64,000 bases of DNA from Lachnospiraceae bacterium (GCA_024403555.1 JAKSRP010000002.1:58393-122392); one strand, 5' to 3'. Shown: positions 25,171-34,592, counted from the stretch's first letter. The notes: generated by a model from the letters alone, not told the origin. Program-made: numbers and translations.

Positions 25171-27045
25171 TTATTTGAATGTCTTTAAGATTAAAGCAAC
25201 ATCATCTGTTGTCTTTAAGGATGCGAATAAATCAGGATCGCAGATAGTTTCTGTAATCTTACCAAGAATTGCTAAATGTTCATCACCAACACCTGCAATA
25301 CCGATTACTAACTGAGCTTTTTCGCCATCGCCCCAATCAACACCGTCTGGGTACTGAAGAACAACGATACCGGATTTCTTAACTCTGTTTTTAGCATCAG
25401 CTGTACCATGAGGAATTGCAATACCTTCACCCATGTATACAGGAGCGATCTTGTTACGTTCGATCATTGCTGGGATATATTCTTCATCAACATATCCTAA
25501 CTGATTTAATAATGTACCAGCAGCTGTAATAGCTTCTTCAGCGCTTACAGATGCTAAACCAACTTTAACACCTTCTTCAACTAAGATGTTATCGTCAGCT
25601 GGTGCTGCTTCTACAGTTTCTTCTACTGGAGCAGCTTCTACTGAGGGTGCAGACATATCTGTAACCTGTTTGTAGAGTGCATCTAATGCAGGGTCTGCTA
25701 AGAAGTTACCGATTGTTACCATCTGAGCCTGTGGAGCAGATTTAACAGCACGATCAACTAAGATTGTCTGTACTACTGCGATATCACAATCTGCAGGAAT
25801 GTTATCTACAGATGTGTTGATAACTGTTACGTCTGGACGTTCAGCTTTAATTCTGTTACGGAATTTTGTAGCACCCATAGCGGAAGATCCCATACCAGCG
25901 TCACATGCGAAAACGATTTTCTTAACATCTGCTGCTGCTTTAGGTTCGCCGTTAGCTACTACTGGAGCTGCCTGACCTTTAGAAGCTGCTTTAGCTGCTG
26001 CGTTAGCTGCCTGAGCTTCTTCTAAGCTCTTAGAACCAGACATCTTGATAATTGGAGATGCGATAATGAAGGAAACTGCTGTAGCGATTGCAACACCAGC
26101 GATTGTAATAATGATACCGCTTCCCTTTGGAGACATAGCTAAGAAGGAAATGATGGAACCTGGAGATGTAGGACCAACTAAACCTGCTTTCATGAAGGAG
26201 AAGAATGTGATTGCACAGATGTTACCAATGATAGGAGCGATGATAACCTGTGGGTTCATTAATACATATGGGAAGTAAATTTCATGGATACCACCGAAGA
26301 AGTGGATGATAACTGCACCTGGTGCAGACTGTTTTGTTGTTTCGTCTGGGGAGAATGCCCAGTAAGCTAATAATACACCAAGACCTGGACCTGGGTTAGC
26401 TTCAAGCATGAACATGATAGATTTACCAGCTTCAGCTACCTGCTGTGTAGCGATTGGTGTAAAGATACCATGGTTGATTGCGTTGTTTAAGAATAATACT
26501 TTAGCAGGTTCGATGAAGATAGCTGCTAAAGGAAGTAAGCTGTGGCTAACGAGTACGTCAACACCAGCTGTTAAGATTACTAAGATTGTAGCCATTAAAG
26601 GTCCAATTAAGTAACATCCGATGATAGCAAGGATCATACCTAAGATACCAACGGAGAAGTTGTTGATTAACATTTCGAAACCAGCTGGCATGTTGCCTTC
26701 CATAGCTTTATCGAATGTTTTGATAACGAAACCAGCAACTGGTCCCATTAACATAGCGCCCATTAACATTGGGTAGTCAGGAGCACCAACGATAACACCC
26801 ATAACTGCGATAGCACCGATAACGCCACCACGGTCGCCGCCTACAAGTTTACCACCTGTGTAAGCAACTAAGATAGGTAATAAGTTATTTAACATTGGGC
26901 TTACTAATCCGGATAATTTTTCATTTGGTAACCAACCGGAAGCGATGAATAATGCTGTAATGAAACCCCATGCGATGAACGCACCGATGTTTGGCATTAC
27001 CATTGCGGATAAAAACTTACCAAATTTCTGTACTGTGTTTTTCAT
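25171..27045 (-). CDS. mtlA: PTS mannitol transporter IICBA
   Basis: 624 residues in order IIC (about 1-340, membrane, with GGIHEIYFPYVLMNPQ), an Ala-rich linker, IIB (about 372-465, phosphorylated Cys381 in FACDAGMGSSAMG) and IIA (about 480-624, phosphorylated His546 in IAIPHGTADAK). It imports mannitol and phosphorylates it to mannitol 1-phosphate with phosphate from HPr. The three-domain fusion is the E. coli-type arrangement; many Firmicutes have a separate IIA (MtlF), and none is seen here. It starts four bases after mtlR ends. Confidence 0.95.
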   Translation of the reverse strand: MKNTVQKFGKFLSAMVMPNIGAFIAWGFITALFIASGWLPNEKLSGLVSPMLNNLLPILVAYTGGKLVGGDRGGVIGAIAVMGVIVGAPDYPMLMGAMLMGPVAGFVIKTFDKAMEGNMPAGFEMLINNFSVGILGMILAIIGCYLIGPLMATILVILTAGVDVLVSHSLLPLAAIFIEPAKVLFLNNAINHGIFTPIATQQVAEAGKSIMFMLEANPGPGLGVLLAYWAFSPDETTKQSAPGAVIIHFFGGIHEIYFPYVLMNPQVIIAPIIGNICAITFFSFMKAGLVGPTSPGSIISFLAMSPKGSGIIITIAGVAIATAVSFIIASPIIKMSGSKSLEEAQAANAAAKAASKGQAAPVVANGEPKAAADVKKIVFACDAGMGSSAMGATKFRNRIKAERPDVTVINTSVDNIPADCDIAVVQTILVDRAVKSAPQAQMVTIGNFLADPALDALYKQVTDMSAPSVEAAPVEETVEAAPADDNILVEEGVKVGLASVSAEEAITAAGTLLNQLGYVDEEYIPAMIERNKIAPVYMGEGIAIPHGTADAKNRVKKSGIVVLQYPDGVDWGDGEKAQLVIGIAGVGDEHLAILGKITETICDPDLFASLKTTDDVALILKTFK

Positions 27046-27048
27046 TTT

Positions 27049-29166
27049 TTAAATTTCTCCATATTCTTTCATAATACGTTGATAATAGTTACCTAAAGCT
27101 TTCTCCAGCTCAAAAGCTACTTCATTGCGCTGTCCATGGAGAAGATAGCCGATAATCTTATCATTCTCAGCTAAAGTTCCACTAACCTCGCTCATGACTT
27201 CCTTGTACACATCCTGCTGATATCTTTCTTCCGGAACTAAAACAACGATTGCCCCCTGAATCACACCTTCCGCTGCAACAATCGGCTTTTTCAGTGCCAC
27301 ATATCCGAATCGGCAATGTCTGACACCTTTTGTTATGCAGTGCAGGAACAGCATTTTGAAGGTAGAGATATACGTTCCCGCGGTGTTCTCTCTCTCCCAG
27401 AGGTTTCGTTCAATTGTTTCGGCATAAACGTCATTTCGGGCAAATAATTCGCTGGCAAGGCGAATCAGTGATGATTTGTCTTCCACTTCGCTTACGTTAG
27501 AAAGCTTGATGTTTTCAAACACCTGTAAAATTTCTTCACCCAGCAAAACCAGATACTCTATTTCTTTTCGTCGAATTCTGCCTTTTTTAAAGCGTTCAGT
27601 CTTGGCTTCTGTATGCTTTTCTTTTCGGCGGATATTCTTGATTTCGTTTCGAATCACCATTCGGTCATTCTGTAAGAGTACTGGATTCACGCTGACATTC
27701 GGAAAATTCACATTCAGCTTGACGGTTGAGACAATCAGGTCAATCTCATTATCAATCAAGATCTGTGGATCGATGGTTGAAGCTGCTATAACCTTCTTGA
27801 CTACAACTTCAGGAAAGGCTTTTTGTAAATGTGCTGCCAGCATATGGGATGTTCCAATCCCATTCGGACAGGCTACAATTACCGAGATCTTCTCGCGTTG
27901 AGTTCGCTGCTTTTCTGCTGATGCACAAAAGTGCAGTACAAGGAAAGCAAGTTCTTCATCGCTGATCTCTTCGATGCCGGTTTCCGCTTTAATTATTTCA
28001 GATGCGTCTCTCGCCGCATCAAAAACATCTAAATATTTTTCTTTGAGCATGTCCACCGTCGGATTCTCGATTGGAACATGCATCTTTATTCTGCTGATCG
28101 CAGGTCCGATATGATTACAAAGTCCATCAATTAACATTCTGTCATCTAAAAAGTTCATATCCATCAGTTCTTCCATCTTAAGAACCATATGAATAATCAC
28201 CTGACGGTTTTTGATATTCTCTGCTTCATACTTGTCCATCGCTTTTGGCTGCCAGACCTTGGCACTTAAAAGCTGTGTTGTAATAAAAGCAATTTCCTCC
28301 GCTGATACGGCAATACCAAGATCCGCTTCTATTACACTGGCCATCCATGCTGCACTTTGATATTCTTCATACTTCATAAGTGCATCACCAGAGGTCTGAA
28401 AATCTGTGATGGAATGAGATGATCTGATTCGCTCAATCGTTACCAGAAGCATAATATTGAGTCTGAAGGCTGCATTATCGGTATATCTGATGCCCTGAGA
28501 CTGTTCCACCTGTTTTAACATCTCTGTTACTACATTCGGAAGTCCTTCCTTCACCAGTTCTTCTAATAATGTCCCCTCATAGGCTTTTAACTGTGCATTC
28601 TGATAATTGATCGATTCCGGATCACCTGTTACTGCATCGTGCAGAATCAATGATACGACTGCCTGTCTGAAGTCACTCTCTGCCCCAGCCCAGAGAACTC
28701 CAAGTCCTTTTCTTCTGATCAAAGTAAGACCATAATTTTCAAACCAGGCTTCCACTTCATCAAGGTCCGTTGAAAGAGTCCCCTCAGAGACACCAAACTT
28801 TGATGTGAAATAATAATACTTCAGTGGTTCTTCACTGCCTAAGATTTCTTTTTTCAAAAGAGCAATTCTCTGTTCCTTGTCCACATTCACTTCCTTTGAC
28901 TTGTCAGCTTCAAGAAGTTCTAAAATCAGATTTCTCTGTTCCTGATTTTCATCAAGGTAAATTCCCACTCGTGGTTTCTTCACCAGATTAAAATCATTCT
29001 GCTCCATCCACTCTTCAATCTTTGGAAGCTCTCGAAGAATCGTTCGTGAACTAAGATTCAGTTTTTCAGAAATTGCCTGTACTGTTACCGGGTTACTCGA
29101 TGTAAAACGTGCAAGCATCTGAATAATTGTTTTTTGTCTTTTGGATAATTTTGTTTTCTTTGGCAT
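27049..29166 (-). CDS. mtlR: PRD-containing transcription activator of mannitol operon (MtlR-like)
   Basis: 705 residues from the ATG at 29166, which has GGTAGGA six bases upstream; a longer frame starts at a TTG without a ribosome binding site. Order of parts: HTH domains (TVQAISEKLNLSSRTILREL near residue 40 and a second near residue 120), two PRD modules (about residues 185-405), a IIB-Gat-like domain with Cys433 in ACPNGIGTSHML, and a C-terminal IIA-like domain. That IIA-like part lacks an obvious IALPH phosphorylation motif (I see FLHCITKGVRHCRFG instead). Such proteins activate mtl genes depending on PTS phosphorylation. It is the first gene of mtlR-mtlA-mtlD and so probably autoregulates. 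Confidence 0.88.
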   Translation of the reverse strand: MPKKTKLSKRQKTIIQMLARFTSSNPVTVQAISEKLNLSSRTILRELPKIEEWMEQNDFNLVKKPRVGIYLDENQEQRNLILELLEADKSKEVNVDKEQRIALLKKEILGSEEPLKYYYFTSKFGVSEGTLSTDLDEVEAWFENYGLTLIRRKGLGVLWAGAESDFRQAVVSLILHDAVTGDPESINYQNAQLKAYEGTLLEELVKEGLPNVVTEMLKQVEQSQGIRYTDNAAFRLNIMLLVTIERIRSSHSITDFQTSGDALMKYEEYQSAAWMASVIEADLGIAVSAEEIAFITTQLLSAKVWQPKAMDKYEAENIKNRQVIIHMVLKMEELMDMNFLDDRMLIDGLCNHIGPAISRIKMHVPIENPTVDMLKEKYLDVFDAARDASEIIKAETGIEEISDEELAFLVLHFCASAEKQRTQREKISVIVACPNGIGTSHMLAAHLQKAFPEVVVKKVIAASTIDPQILIDNEIDLIVSTVKLNVNFPNVSVNPVLLQNDRMVIRNEIKNIRRKEKHTEAKTERFKKGRIRRKEIEYLVLLGEEILQVFENIKLSNVSEVEDKSSLIRLASELFARNDVYAETIERNLWERENTAGTYISTFKMLFLHCITKGVRHCRFGYVALKKPIVAAEGVIQGAIVVLVPEERYQQDVYKEVMSEVSGTLAENDKIIGYLLHGQRNEVAFELEKALGNYYQRIMKEYGEI

Positions 29167-29195
29167 TGTTAGTCCTACCTTATACATCAATTATA

Positions 29196-29415
29196 TGATG
29201 ACAATTGTGAAATGTCATCAAAATGAAATGTCAGTTTTGTCACCATTATTTTAGGACATTTTGTCCTTTTCGTCTAGTTTTTTAGGAAATTTTTGTTTAT
29301 TTTTTATCGTTTTCGCTTTTTTACCTGTCACCAAAAAATTATGACATTTTATTAATTTGGAATATGACAATCGTTTGACATTGTCGCAATTTGCGTTTTG
29401 TCACCATTGTCATGA
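29196..29415. promoter_or_regulatory. Cluster of TGTCA/TGACA inverted repeats upstream of mtlR
   Basis: The region between mtlR and the divergent arsR-type gene holds repeated half-sites. The clearest are TGATGACA-N9-TGTCATCA at 29196-29220 (perfect), GGACA-TTT-TGTCC at 29254-29266 and GACAAT-N8-ATTGTC at 29366-29385, with further GTCACC and TGTCA copies up to about 29411. The density suggests operator sites for MtlR or another regulator of the mannitol operon. The remaining sequence is T-rich and I see no gene in it. Confidence 0.5.
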
Positions 29416-29491
29416 TTAGTTTTGACGTTTTTTCTCATATTTTATGATTGTTTTTTCACGGAATGATTGTTTTTTCTCCATCAATTAAAAG

Positions 29492-29555
29492 TTGACTTAA
29501 TTGTTTATCTGTTTTATAATTAAGTCATCATTTAATTAAACAAACATTTAATTTT
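29492..29555 (+). promoter_or_regulatory. Promoter with overlapping operators for metal-resistance operon
   Basis: TTGACT (29492-29497) and TATAAT (29515-29520) are 17 bases apart. An inverted repeat GACTTAATT (29494-29502) / AATTAAGTC (29518-29526) spans the promoter, and ATTAAA-N6-TTTAAT follows just downstream. The latter has the AT-rich imperfect palindrome form usual for ArsR/SmtB-family operators, so autorepression by the first gene is likely. Confidence 0.75.
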
Positions 29556-29583
29556 AATAAATTTTTCAGAAAGGAAGATGTCA

Positions 29584-29961
29584 ATGAGTACATTTCAGAA
29601 AGATCTGCTTCCTGTATGTGATGAAAATCATGAACATCAGGACATTCACGCCATGAAGCAGTCATTACCAGCAGAAGATGACTTTATCGAAGCGGCTGAC
29701 CTTTTCAGTCTGCTAAGTGACAGTACGAGACTTCGTATTTTATGGCTTCTGTGCCACAACGAAGCCTGTGTCTGCGACATTGCATCTGCAATTAATATGA
29801 GTTCACCAGCGGTGTCTCATCATTTACGTTCATTAAAACAATTAGGAATTATTTCATTTAGAAGACAGGGAAAAGAAGTCCACTATACATTATCTGATTC
29901 ACAGGCCGGACATATGGTCCACAAAATGATTGATTCCATTATGGACAGGGAGGATCTTTAA
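29584..29961 (+). CDS. ArsR/SmtB-family metal-sensing repressor (CadC-like)
   Basis: 125 residues. I choose the ATG at 29584, eight bases after AAAGGA; an ATG at 29578 is too close to it. A winged HTH lies at about residues 34-105 (LSDSTRLRILWLL...AINMSSPAVSHHLRSLKQLGIISFRRQGKEVHYTL). The recognition-helix region has Cys62-Val-Cys64, and Cys12 lies in the N-terminal extension near His16, His18 and His22; this is the ligand pattern of the CadC alpha-3N site for Cd, Pb or Zn. The alpha-5 region also has His residues (AGHMVHKM). It probably represses itself and the ATPase two bases downstream until metal binds. Confidence 0.9.
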   Translation: MSTFQKDLLPVCDENHEHQDIHAMKQSLPAEDDFIEAADLFSLLSDSTRLRILWLLCHNEACVCDIASAINMSSPAVSHHLRSLKQLGIISFRRQGKEVHYTLSDSQAGHMVHKMIDSIMDREDL

Positions 29962-29963
29962 TT

Positions 29964-32282
29964 ATGAAGAAAAAATATATCTTAGAAAATCTTGGCTGCG
30001 CACACTGTGCCGGCAAGATGGAAGCAAAAATCAATAAACTTGAAGGTGTAGAAGAAGCCATTATCAACTATCCAACAAAGCTTCTTCACCTCACTGCAGA
30101 AGATCCAGATTCTTATCTTGAACAGATTCAGGAAATCTGTGCTTCTATTGAAAGTCAGGTTGTTGTCGTTCCAAGAGATGCTGCCAATGCTGTTTCGGAA
30201 GAACACGACGAAGATGAGCATCATCATGACCATGAAGAACACTGTGACTGCGGCCATGATCACGAACACCATGATCATGAACACGATGACCACTGCGACT
30301 GCGACCATGAGCACGACGAAGACTGTGAATGTGGCCACGATCACGATCACGAGCACGAACATGAACATCATCACGATGAAGATGAAGATGAACATGCACA
30401 CCACGATCATGACCATGAAGAACAGACTGAACATCACGAAGAAGAATCTTCTGATTTAAAGAAAAAAGACAACCGCTTATTTATTGGAATCGGCATTGCA
30501 ATCCTTGCATTTGCTGCAGGACATTTTCTTCACAGTAACAACCTGCGACTCATCATTTACTTAATCGCATACCTTGTACTTGCAAAAGACATTATTTTAG
30601 AAGCAATTCATGGAATCGGCCGTGGACAGATATTTGACGAAAACTTCCTTATGTCCATTGCAACACTCGGAGCATTAATGATTGGTGAATATCCAGAAGC
30701 CTTAGGCGTTATCCTCTTCTACCGCATTGGAGAAGCATTTGAAGAACATGCGGTTGAAAAGAGCCGCAAATCCATTATGGATGCTGTAAATATGAGACCT
30801 GAAACAGTCCTTCAGGTTCACGGAGATCACACTCATGAAATTCCAGCTGAAAAAGCGACAGTTGGCATGACTATTTTAGTTCGCCCTGGCGATCGTATTC
30901 CATTAGACGGCATCATTGTAGACGGTGAAACACAGCTTGATACTTCTGCTCTTACCGGAGAACCTGTACCGGTATTAGTAAAAGAAGGCGATGAAATTTT
31001 ATCTGGCTGTGTAAATCAGACGGGTGTTATTAAATTAGAGGTAACAAAACCGCTTTCTGAATCTATGGTTACTAGAATTATGGAATCCATGGAAGATGCA
31101 GCAGCAAGCAAGCCTAAGATGGATCGCTTTATCACTCGTTTCTCAAAAATTTACACACCGATCGTTGTTCTTGTTGCTTTAGCAACTGCAATTATCCCAT
31201 CCATGATGACCGGTGCCTGGGATCACTGGGTATACACTGCACTTACTTTCTTAGTAATCAGCTGTCCATGTGCCCTTGTATTAAGCGTACCACTCTCCTT
31301 CTTCTCTGCAATCGGGCTTGGCTCCCGTCAGGGTATTTTATTTAAAGGAGGAGCTTCCTTAGAAGTATTAAAAGAAGTTCAGGCAGTTATTATGGATAAA
31401 ACCGGAACCATTACAGAAGGAAACTTTGTTGTTTCTTCTATTCATCCGGTAGACAATGTAAAAGAAGACGAATTACTTGCCATGGCAGCAACCTGTGAAC
31501 AGAATTCTACTCATCCAATTGCAAAGAGTATTCTTACTGCTGCCGCAGAGAAAGGCATTTTATTAACAGAACCTACTTCCATTACCGAAGAAGCCGGACA
31601 TGGAATTGATGCTGTCATTGGAGAACACAATTTATTATGTGGAAATCATCGTTTAATGGATGAACACGAAATTGTAATTCCTGAATTAGAAACTTTATAT
31701 GGTACAGAAATCCTTCTTGCCATTGACGGATTATATGCTGGACGCATTTTAATCTCTGATACGATCAAAGATGACTCTGAATCTGCCATTTCCGAGTTAA
31801 ACCGCTCTGTTGCTACCATCATGTTAACTGGCGATTCCGAAGAAAGTGCTAAAGTAATCGCAGAAAAAACAGGCGTAACCAAATACTTTGCAAAACTTCT
31901 CCCTGATGATAAACTTCGTTTATTACAGGAAGCACGCGAAGAATATGGTCCGGTTATGTTTGTCGGCGATGGCATCAATGACGCACCTGTACTCGCAGGC
32001 GCTGACTGTGGCGCAGCTATGGGAAGCGGTGCTGATGCAGCCATCGAGGCAGCAGATGTTGTATTTATGACATCAAAATTAAGCGCAATCACAGAAAGTA
32101 TCCGTATCGCCAAACTCGCAAATCATACTGCAATGCAGAACATCGTGTTTGCCTTAGCAGTAAAGCTTGCCGTAATGGTTCTTGGTCTCATGGGTATCGC
32201 ATCCATGTGGCTTGCAGTATTTGCCGACACTGGAGTTGCTGTACTTTGTGTACTTAACTCTGTAAGAATTTTAAAGAAATAG
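29964..32282 (+). CDS. Heavy-metal translocating P1B-type ATPase with His-rich N-terminal region (Zn/Cd/Pb exporter)
   Basis: 772 residues. Order: heavy-metal-associated domain with Cys12-Ala-His-Cys15; a His/Asp/Glu/Cys-rich stretch from about residue 76 to 160 (repeats of HDHEH and DCDH/CDCGH type) that must bind several metal ions; then membrane segments with C434-P435-C436, the phosphorylated Asp478 in DKTGT, the TGE actuator motif in ALTGEPVPV, and GDGINDAP. This is the Zn/Cd/Pb-exporting class. It follows the CadC-like repressor by two bases. The long His-rich insert and one HMA domain suggest zinc handling as much as cadmium resistance, but the metal is not decided by sequence. Confidence 0.93.
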   Translation: MKKKYILENLGCAHCAGKMEAKINKLEGVEEAIINYPTKLLHLTAEDPDSYLEQIQEICASIESQVVVVPRDAANAVSEEHDEDEHHHDHEEHCDCGHDHEHHDHEHDDHCDCDHEHDEDCECGHDHDHEHEHEHHHDEDEDEHAHHDHDHEEQTEHHEEESSDLKKKDNRLFIGIGIAILAFAAGHFLHSNNLRLIIYLIAYLVLAKDIILEAIHGIGRGQIFDENFLMSIATLGALMIGEYPEALGVILFYRIGEAFEEHAVEKSRKSIMDAVNMRPETVLQVHGDHTHEIPAEKATVGMTILVRPGDRIPLDGIIVDGETQLDTSALTGEPVPVLVKEGDEILSGCVNQTGVIKLEVTKPLSESMVTRIMESMEDAAASKPKMDRFITRFSKIYTPIVVLVALATAIIPSMMTGAWDHWVYTALTFLVISCPCALVLSVPLSFFSAIGLGSRQGILFKGGASLEVLKEVQAVIMDKTGTITEGNFVVSSIHPVDNVKEDELLAMAATCEQNSTHPIAKSILTAAAEKGILLTEPTSITEEAGHGIDAVIGEHNLLCGNHRLMDEHEIVIPELETLYGTEILLAIDGLYAGRILISDTIKDDSESAISELNRSVATIMLTGDSEESAKVIAEKTGVTKYFAKLLPDDKLRLLQEAREEYGPVMFVGDGINDAPVLAGADCGAAMGSGADAAIEAADVVFMTSKLSAITESIRIAKLANHTAMQNIVFALAVKLAVMVLGLMGIASMWLAVFADTGVAVLCVLNSVRILKK

Positions 32283-32319
32283 ATTACATTTATGAAATGA
32301 TATTGGGAGAGAATAATTC

Positions 32320-33201
32320 ATGAACGCAAACGCACAATGTGTCACCTGCCTTCTTGACAAGCAGGAACGAATCGTCCGTCCATTTCCGGATGAAAACAAA
32401 AAATCAGATTTTATTGCAGAAGTATTAAAACTTCTTTATGAACATGCCAAAACAGAGCCAGCTCCATGGCTTTATATGAAAATCGAGGAAATCTATGCTC
32501 GCTATTATGAGCCTGTCATCGATTACCCTGCGATCAAGCACAAATACAATCAGTATATGCTTTCAAAAGAATCGATTGTTGAAGAAATCATTATGAATTC
32601 CGAGGATCCAATTGCGGAAGGCATCAAGTATGCCTGTGCCGGAAACTTCATTGATTTTGGTGCCATGGCCGAGGTTGACGATTCCATCTTAGAAGACCTA
32701 TTGGCAAATGCTTCCGAAAACAGCGTAGATCCTGATGAGCTTTCCGCTTTTAAAGCAGAGCTTTCCGCTTCAAAAGAGCTTGTATATTTAACGGATAACT
32801 GTGGGGAAGTTGTTATGGATAAGCTTTTCATCAAAGCAATCAAGAAGCTGTATCCAAACCTTCATATTTCTGTTATCGTCCGTTCCGGCATCGCTTTAAA
32901 TGATGCAAATATGGAAGATGCCATCGAAATCGGCCTTCCTGATCTTGTTACGGTTGTAGAAAGCGGGGCAGCATGTACTGGAACTGTTCCAAAGATTTTA
33001 ACAGATGAGGCCAAAGCCGTTTTAGATGCTGCTGATGTAGTGATTTCAAAAGGTCAGGGAAATTTCGAAGGCATGCACGGCAATGGATATAATGTATATT
33101 ATTTGTTCCTTTGCAAGTGTGATATGTATGTGAGAAGATTTGGATTGAAGAGATTCACTGCTGTGTTTAGCAATGAAAAGAATATAAAAACTATTTGTTA
33201 A
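32320..33201 (+). CDS. DUF89 / ARMT1-like damage-control phosphatase family protein
   Basis: 293 residues. The N-terminal CVTCLLDKQ (CxxC at residues 7-10) is typical of bacterial DUF89 members. The metal-dependent phosphatase core shows YLTDNCGEVVMDKLFI near residue 148 (Asp-Asn metal site), VIVRSGIALNDA and VISKGQGNFEGM near residue 245. Relatives hydrolyse damaged or excess phosphometabolites, using Co, Ni or Mn. The gene begins 37 bases after the P1B ATPase with GGGAGAG upstream, so it is probably the third gene of the metal operon. Why a phosphatase accompanies a metal exporter is not known; a metal requirement is an obvious guess. Confidence 0.85.
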   Translation: MNANAQCVTCLLDKQERIVRPFPDENKKSDFIAEVLKLLYEHAKTEPAPWLYMKIEEIYARYYEPVIDYPAIKHKYNQYMLSKESIVEEIIMNSEDPIAEGIKYACAGNFIDFGAMAEVDDSILEDLLANASENSVDPDELSAFKAELSASKELVYLTDNCGEVVMDKLFIKAIKKLYPNLHISVIVRSGIALNDANMEDAIEIGLPDLVTVVESGAACTGTVPKILTDEAKAVLDAADVVISKGQGNFEGMHGNGYNVYYLFLCKCDMYVRRFGLKRFTAVFSNEKNIKTIC

Positions 33202-33359
33202 GCCATGCCGTGATGATTGTCTCCTTCGTCGTCAATCATCACGCGGGCTAGCGCCCTATAAAAGAAAGAAAAGCCCACAGTTCCCTAATGAAGTCTACGA
33301 CTTCTTAGTGAGTCTGTGGGCTTTTTTCCTTTTGCATGGCTTGGCAGCCTTCGCGCTAG
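33200..33359. terminator. Nested stem-loop region shared by two convergent genes
   Basis: Four nested or successive inverted repeats fill the gap. AAGCCATGC (33200-33208) pairs with GCATGGCTT (33334-33342) around CGTGATGATTG / CAATCATCACG (33209-33243) and AAAAGCCCACAG / CTGTGGGCTTTT (about 33269-33324, itself containing GAAGTC / GACTTC). CTAGCGC (33248-33254) also matches GCGCTAG (33353-33359). The CCCACAG stem has T-rich tails on both strands and is the actual bidirectional terminator. The outer arms overlap both stop codons. Confidence 0.8.
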
Positions 33360-34381
33360 TTAAATGCTACGAATTTATGGCATAATCTGTAGCAGGCTAC
33401 ACCAAATTTTGCGCCTATTTTCCCTGGAAGGTTCATAGTCAGGCAGTAAGATCCATATAACACGCCTAAAGCGAATTTCTTATCATGTACCTGAATGGCT
33501 TTCCACATTTCTTTGCGTTTTTTGTCTGCTTCCTCGCTGCCGTTTAATCTGGAAAATGCACTTGCTAAAGCTAACATAAAGGTTGCTTCGTGGCGCATAT
33601 AACGTCCGAGCTTAGGCTCTTCTTTTAAAATTTTATTGGTGTCGTGGCAGTTAAAGATTTTTTCTGCAATGAAAAGCTGATGATCATAGCGCTTCTTTAA
33701 CCCTTCTTCGCTGACGGACTGTCCTTCACGTCCAATAAAATAATGATATAAATTAACGTTCATATAGCAAATTCTTTTAATATATGGAAGCGGTGTGTAT
33801 ACAAACAGGTTGTCTTCAAAAAATACATGCTTTGGAAGCTGTAAATTACAGTCACGAAGCATCTGTGTACGGAAAATACAGGAATGAAGAGTCAGATACT
33901 GCCATGGTAAAAATGGTTTTGTCTGGCTCCATCCAAAGATACCATTCTGTGGGAATACATTTTTATAATTGATGACCTGATTTTTTTCTGGTTCGTATTT
34001 ATGGTCGTAGATATAATTACACACCATAAGGTCGATGCCGCCGCGTTTTTCACACTGTTCTAATCGGCGAAGCACTTTAGGAAGTCCTTCTTCATCTAAC
34101 CAGTCGTCAGAATCCACAACTTTAAAGTAAGTGCCACTTGCTTCAAGCAGTCCATGATTGATTCCTTCCCCGTGACCTCCATTTTCCTGATCAAGAAGTC
34201 GGACCGTACCTGGATACTTTTCTTCATATTCTTTTCCAATATCATGTGTATCATCGTGAGATCCATCATTGATTACTAAAATCTCAACACAATCTCCGCC
34301 TCTTAAAAGACTTTCAATACATACTCTCATATAGTCCTGTGAATTATAACAAGGAACAACGAATGTAATTAATTTCTTCAT
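33356..34381 (-). CDS. Family 2 glycosyltransferase
   Basis: 341 residues. The GT-A fold is clear: FVVPCYNSQDYMRVCIESLL at the N-terminus, ILVINDGSHDDTHDIG near residue 35, and the metal-binding DSDD at about residue 94 in FKVVDSDDWLDEEG. The C-terminal third is basic and partly hydrophobic, without a clear membrane helix. It transfers a sugar from a nucleotide donor to an unknown acceptor, perhaps a cell-wall polymer. AGGAGG precedes the ATG. It stands alone, divergent from galE across 211 bases. Confidence 0.88.
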   Translation of the reverse strand: MKKLITFVVPCYNSQDYMRVCIESLLRGGDCVEILVINDGSHDDTHDIGKEYEEKYPGTVRLLDQENGGHGEGINHGLLEASGTYFKVVDSDDWLDEEGLPKVLRRLEQCEKRGGIDLMVCNYIYDHKYEPEKNQVINYKNVFPQNGIFGWSQTKPFLPWQYLTLHSCIFRTQMLRDCNLQLPKHVFFEDNLFVYTPLPYIKRICYMNVNLYHYFIGREGQSVSEEGLKKRYDHQLFIAEKIFNCHDTNKILKEEPKLGRYMRHEATFMLALASAFSRLNGSEEADKKRKEMWKAIQVHDKKFALGVLYGSYCLTMNLPGKIGAKFGVACYRLCHKFVAFN

Positions 34382-34592
34382 GGTTTTCCTCCTAATTTAT
34401 CGCAAACCATTATTTCCTATTCTCCCTTAAATTCTATGCGATATACAAAACGGTGTCAACATTTCCACACCAATCACGCATTTTGCTATATTTGCAAATG
34501 ATTTTATTATAGATTTTTCGGTATAGAATGAGTTATAATAACTTCATTACGAGTAAATAAATAGTATGAATTTTTAATATAGGAGGTTTCTT

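Noticed and set aside
29982-30437. Minus-strand open frames rich in Met/Val or His/Arg opposite the P-type ATPase
   Set aside because: They are shadows of the repetitive GAY-CAY codons of the His-rich region and have no ribosome binding site.
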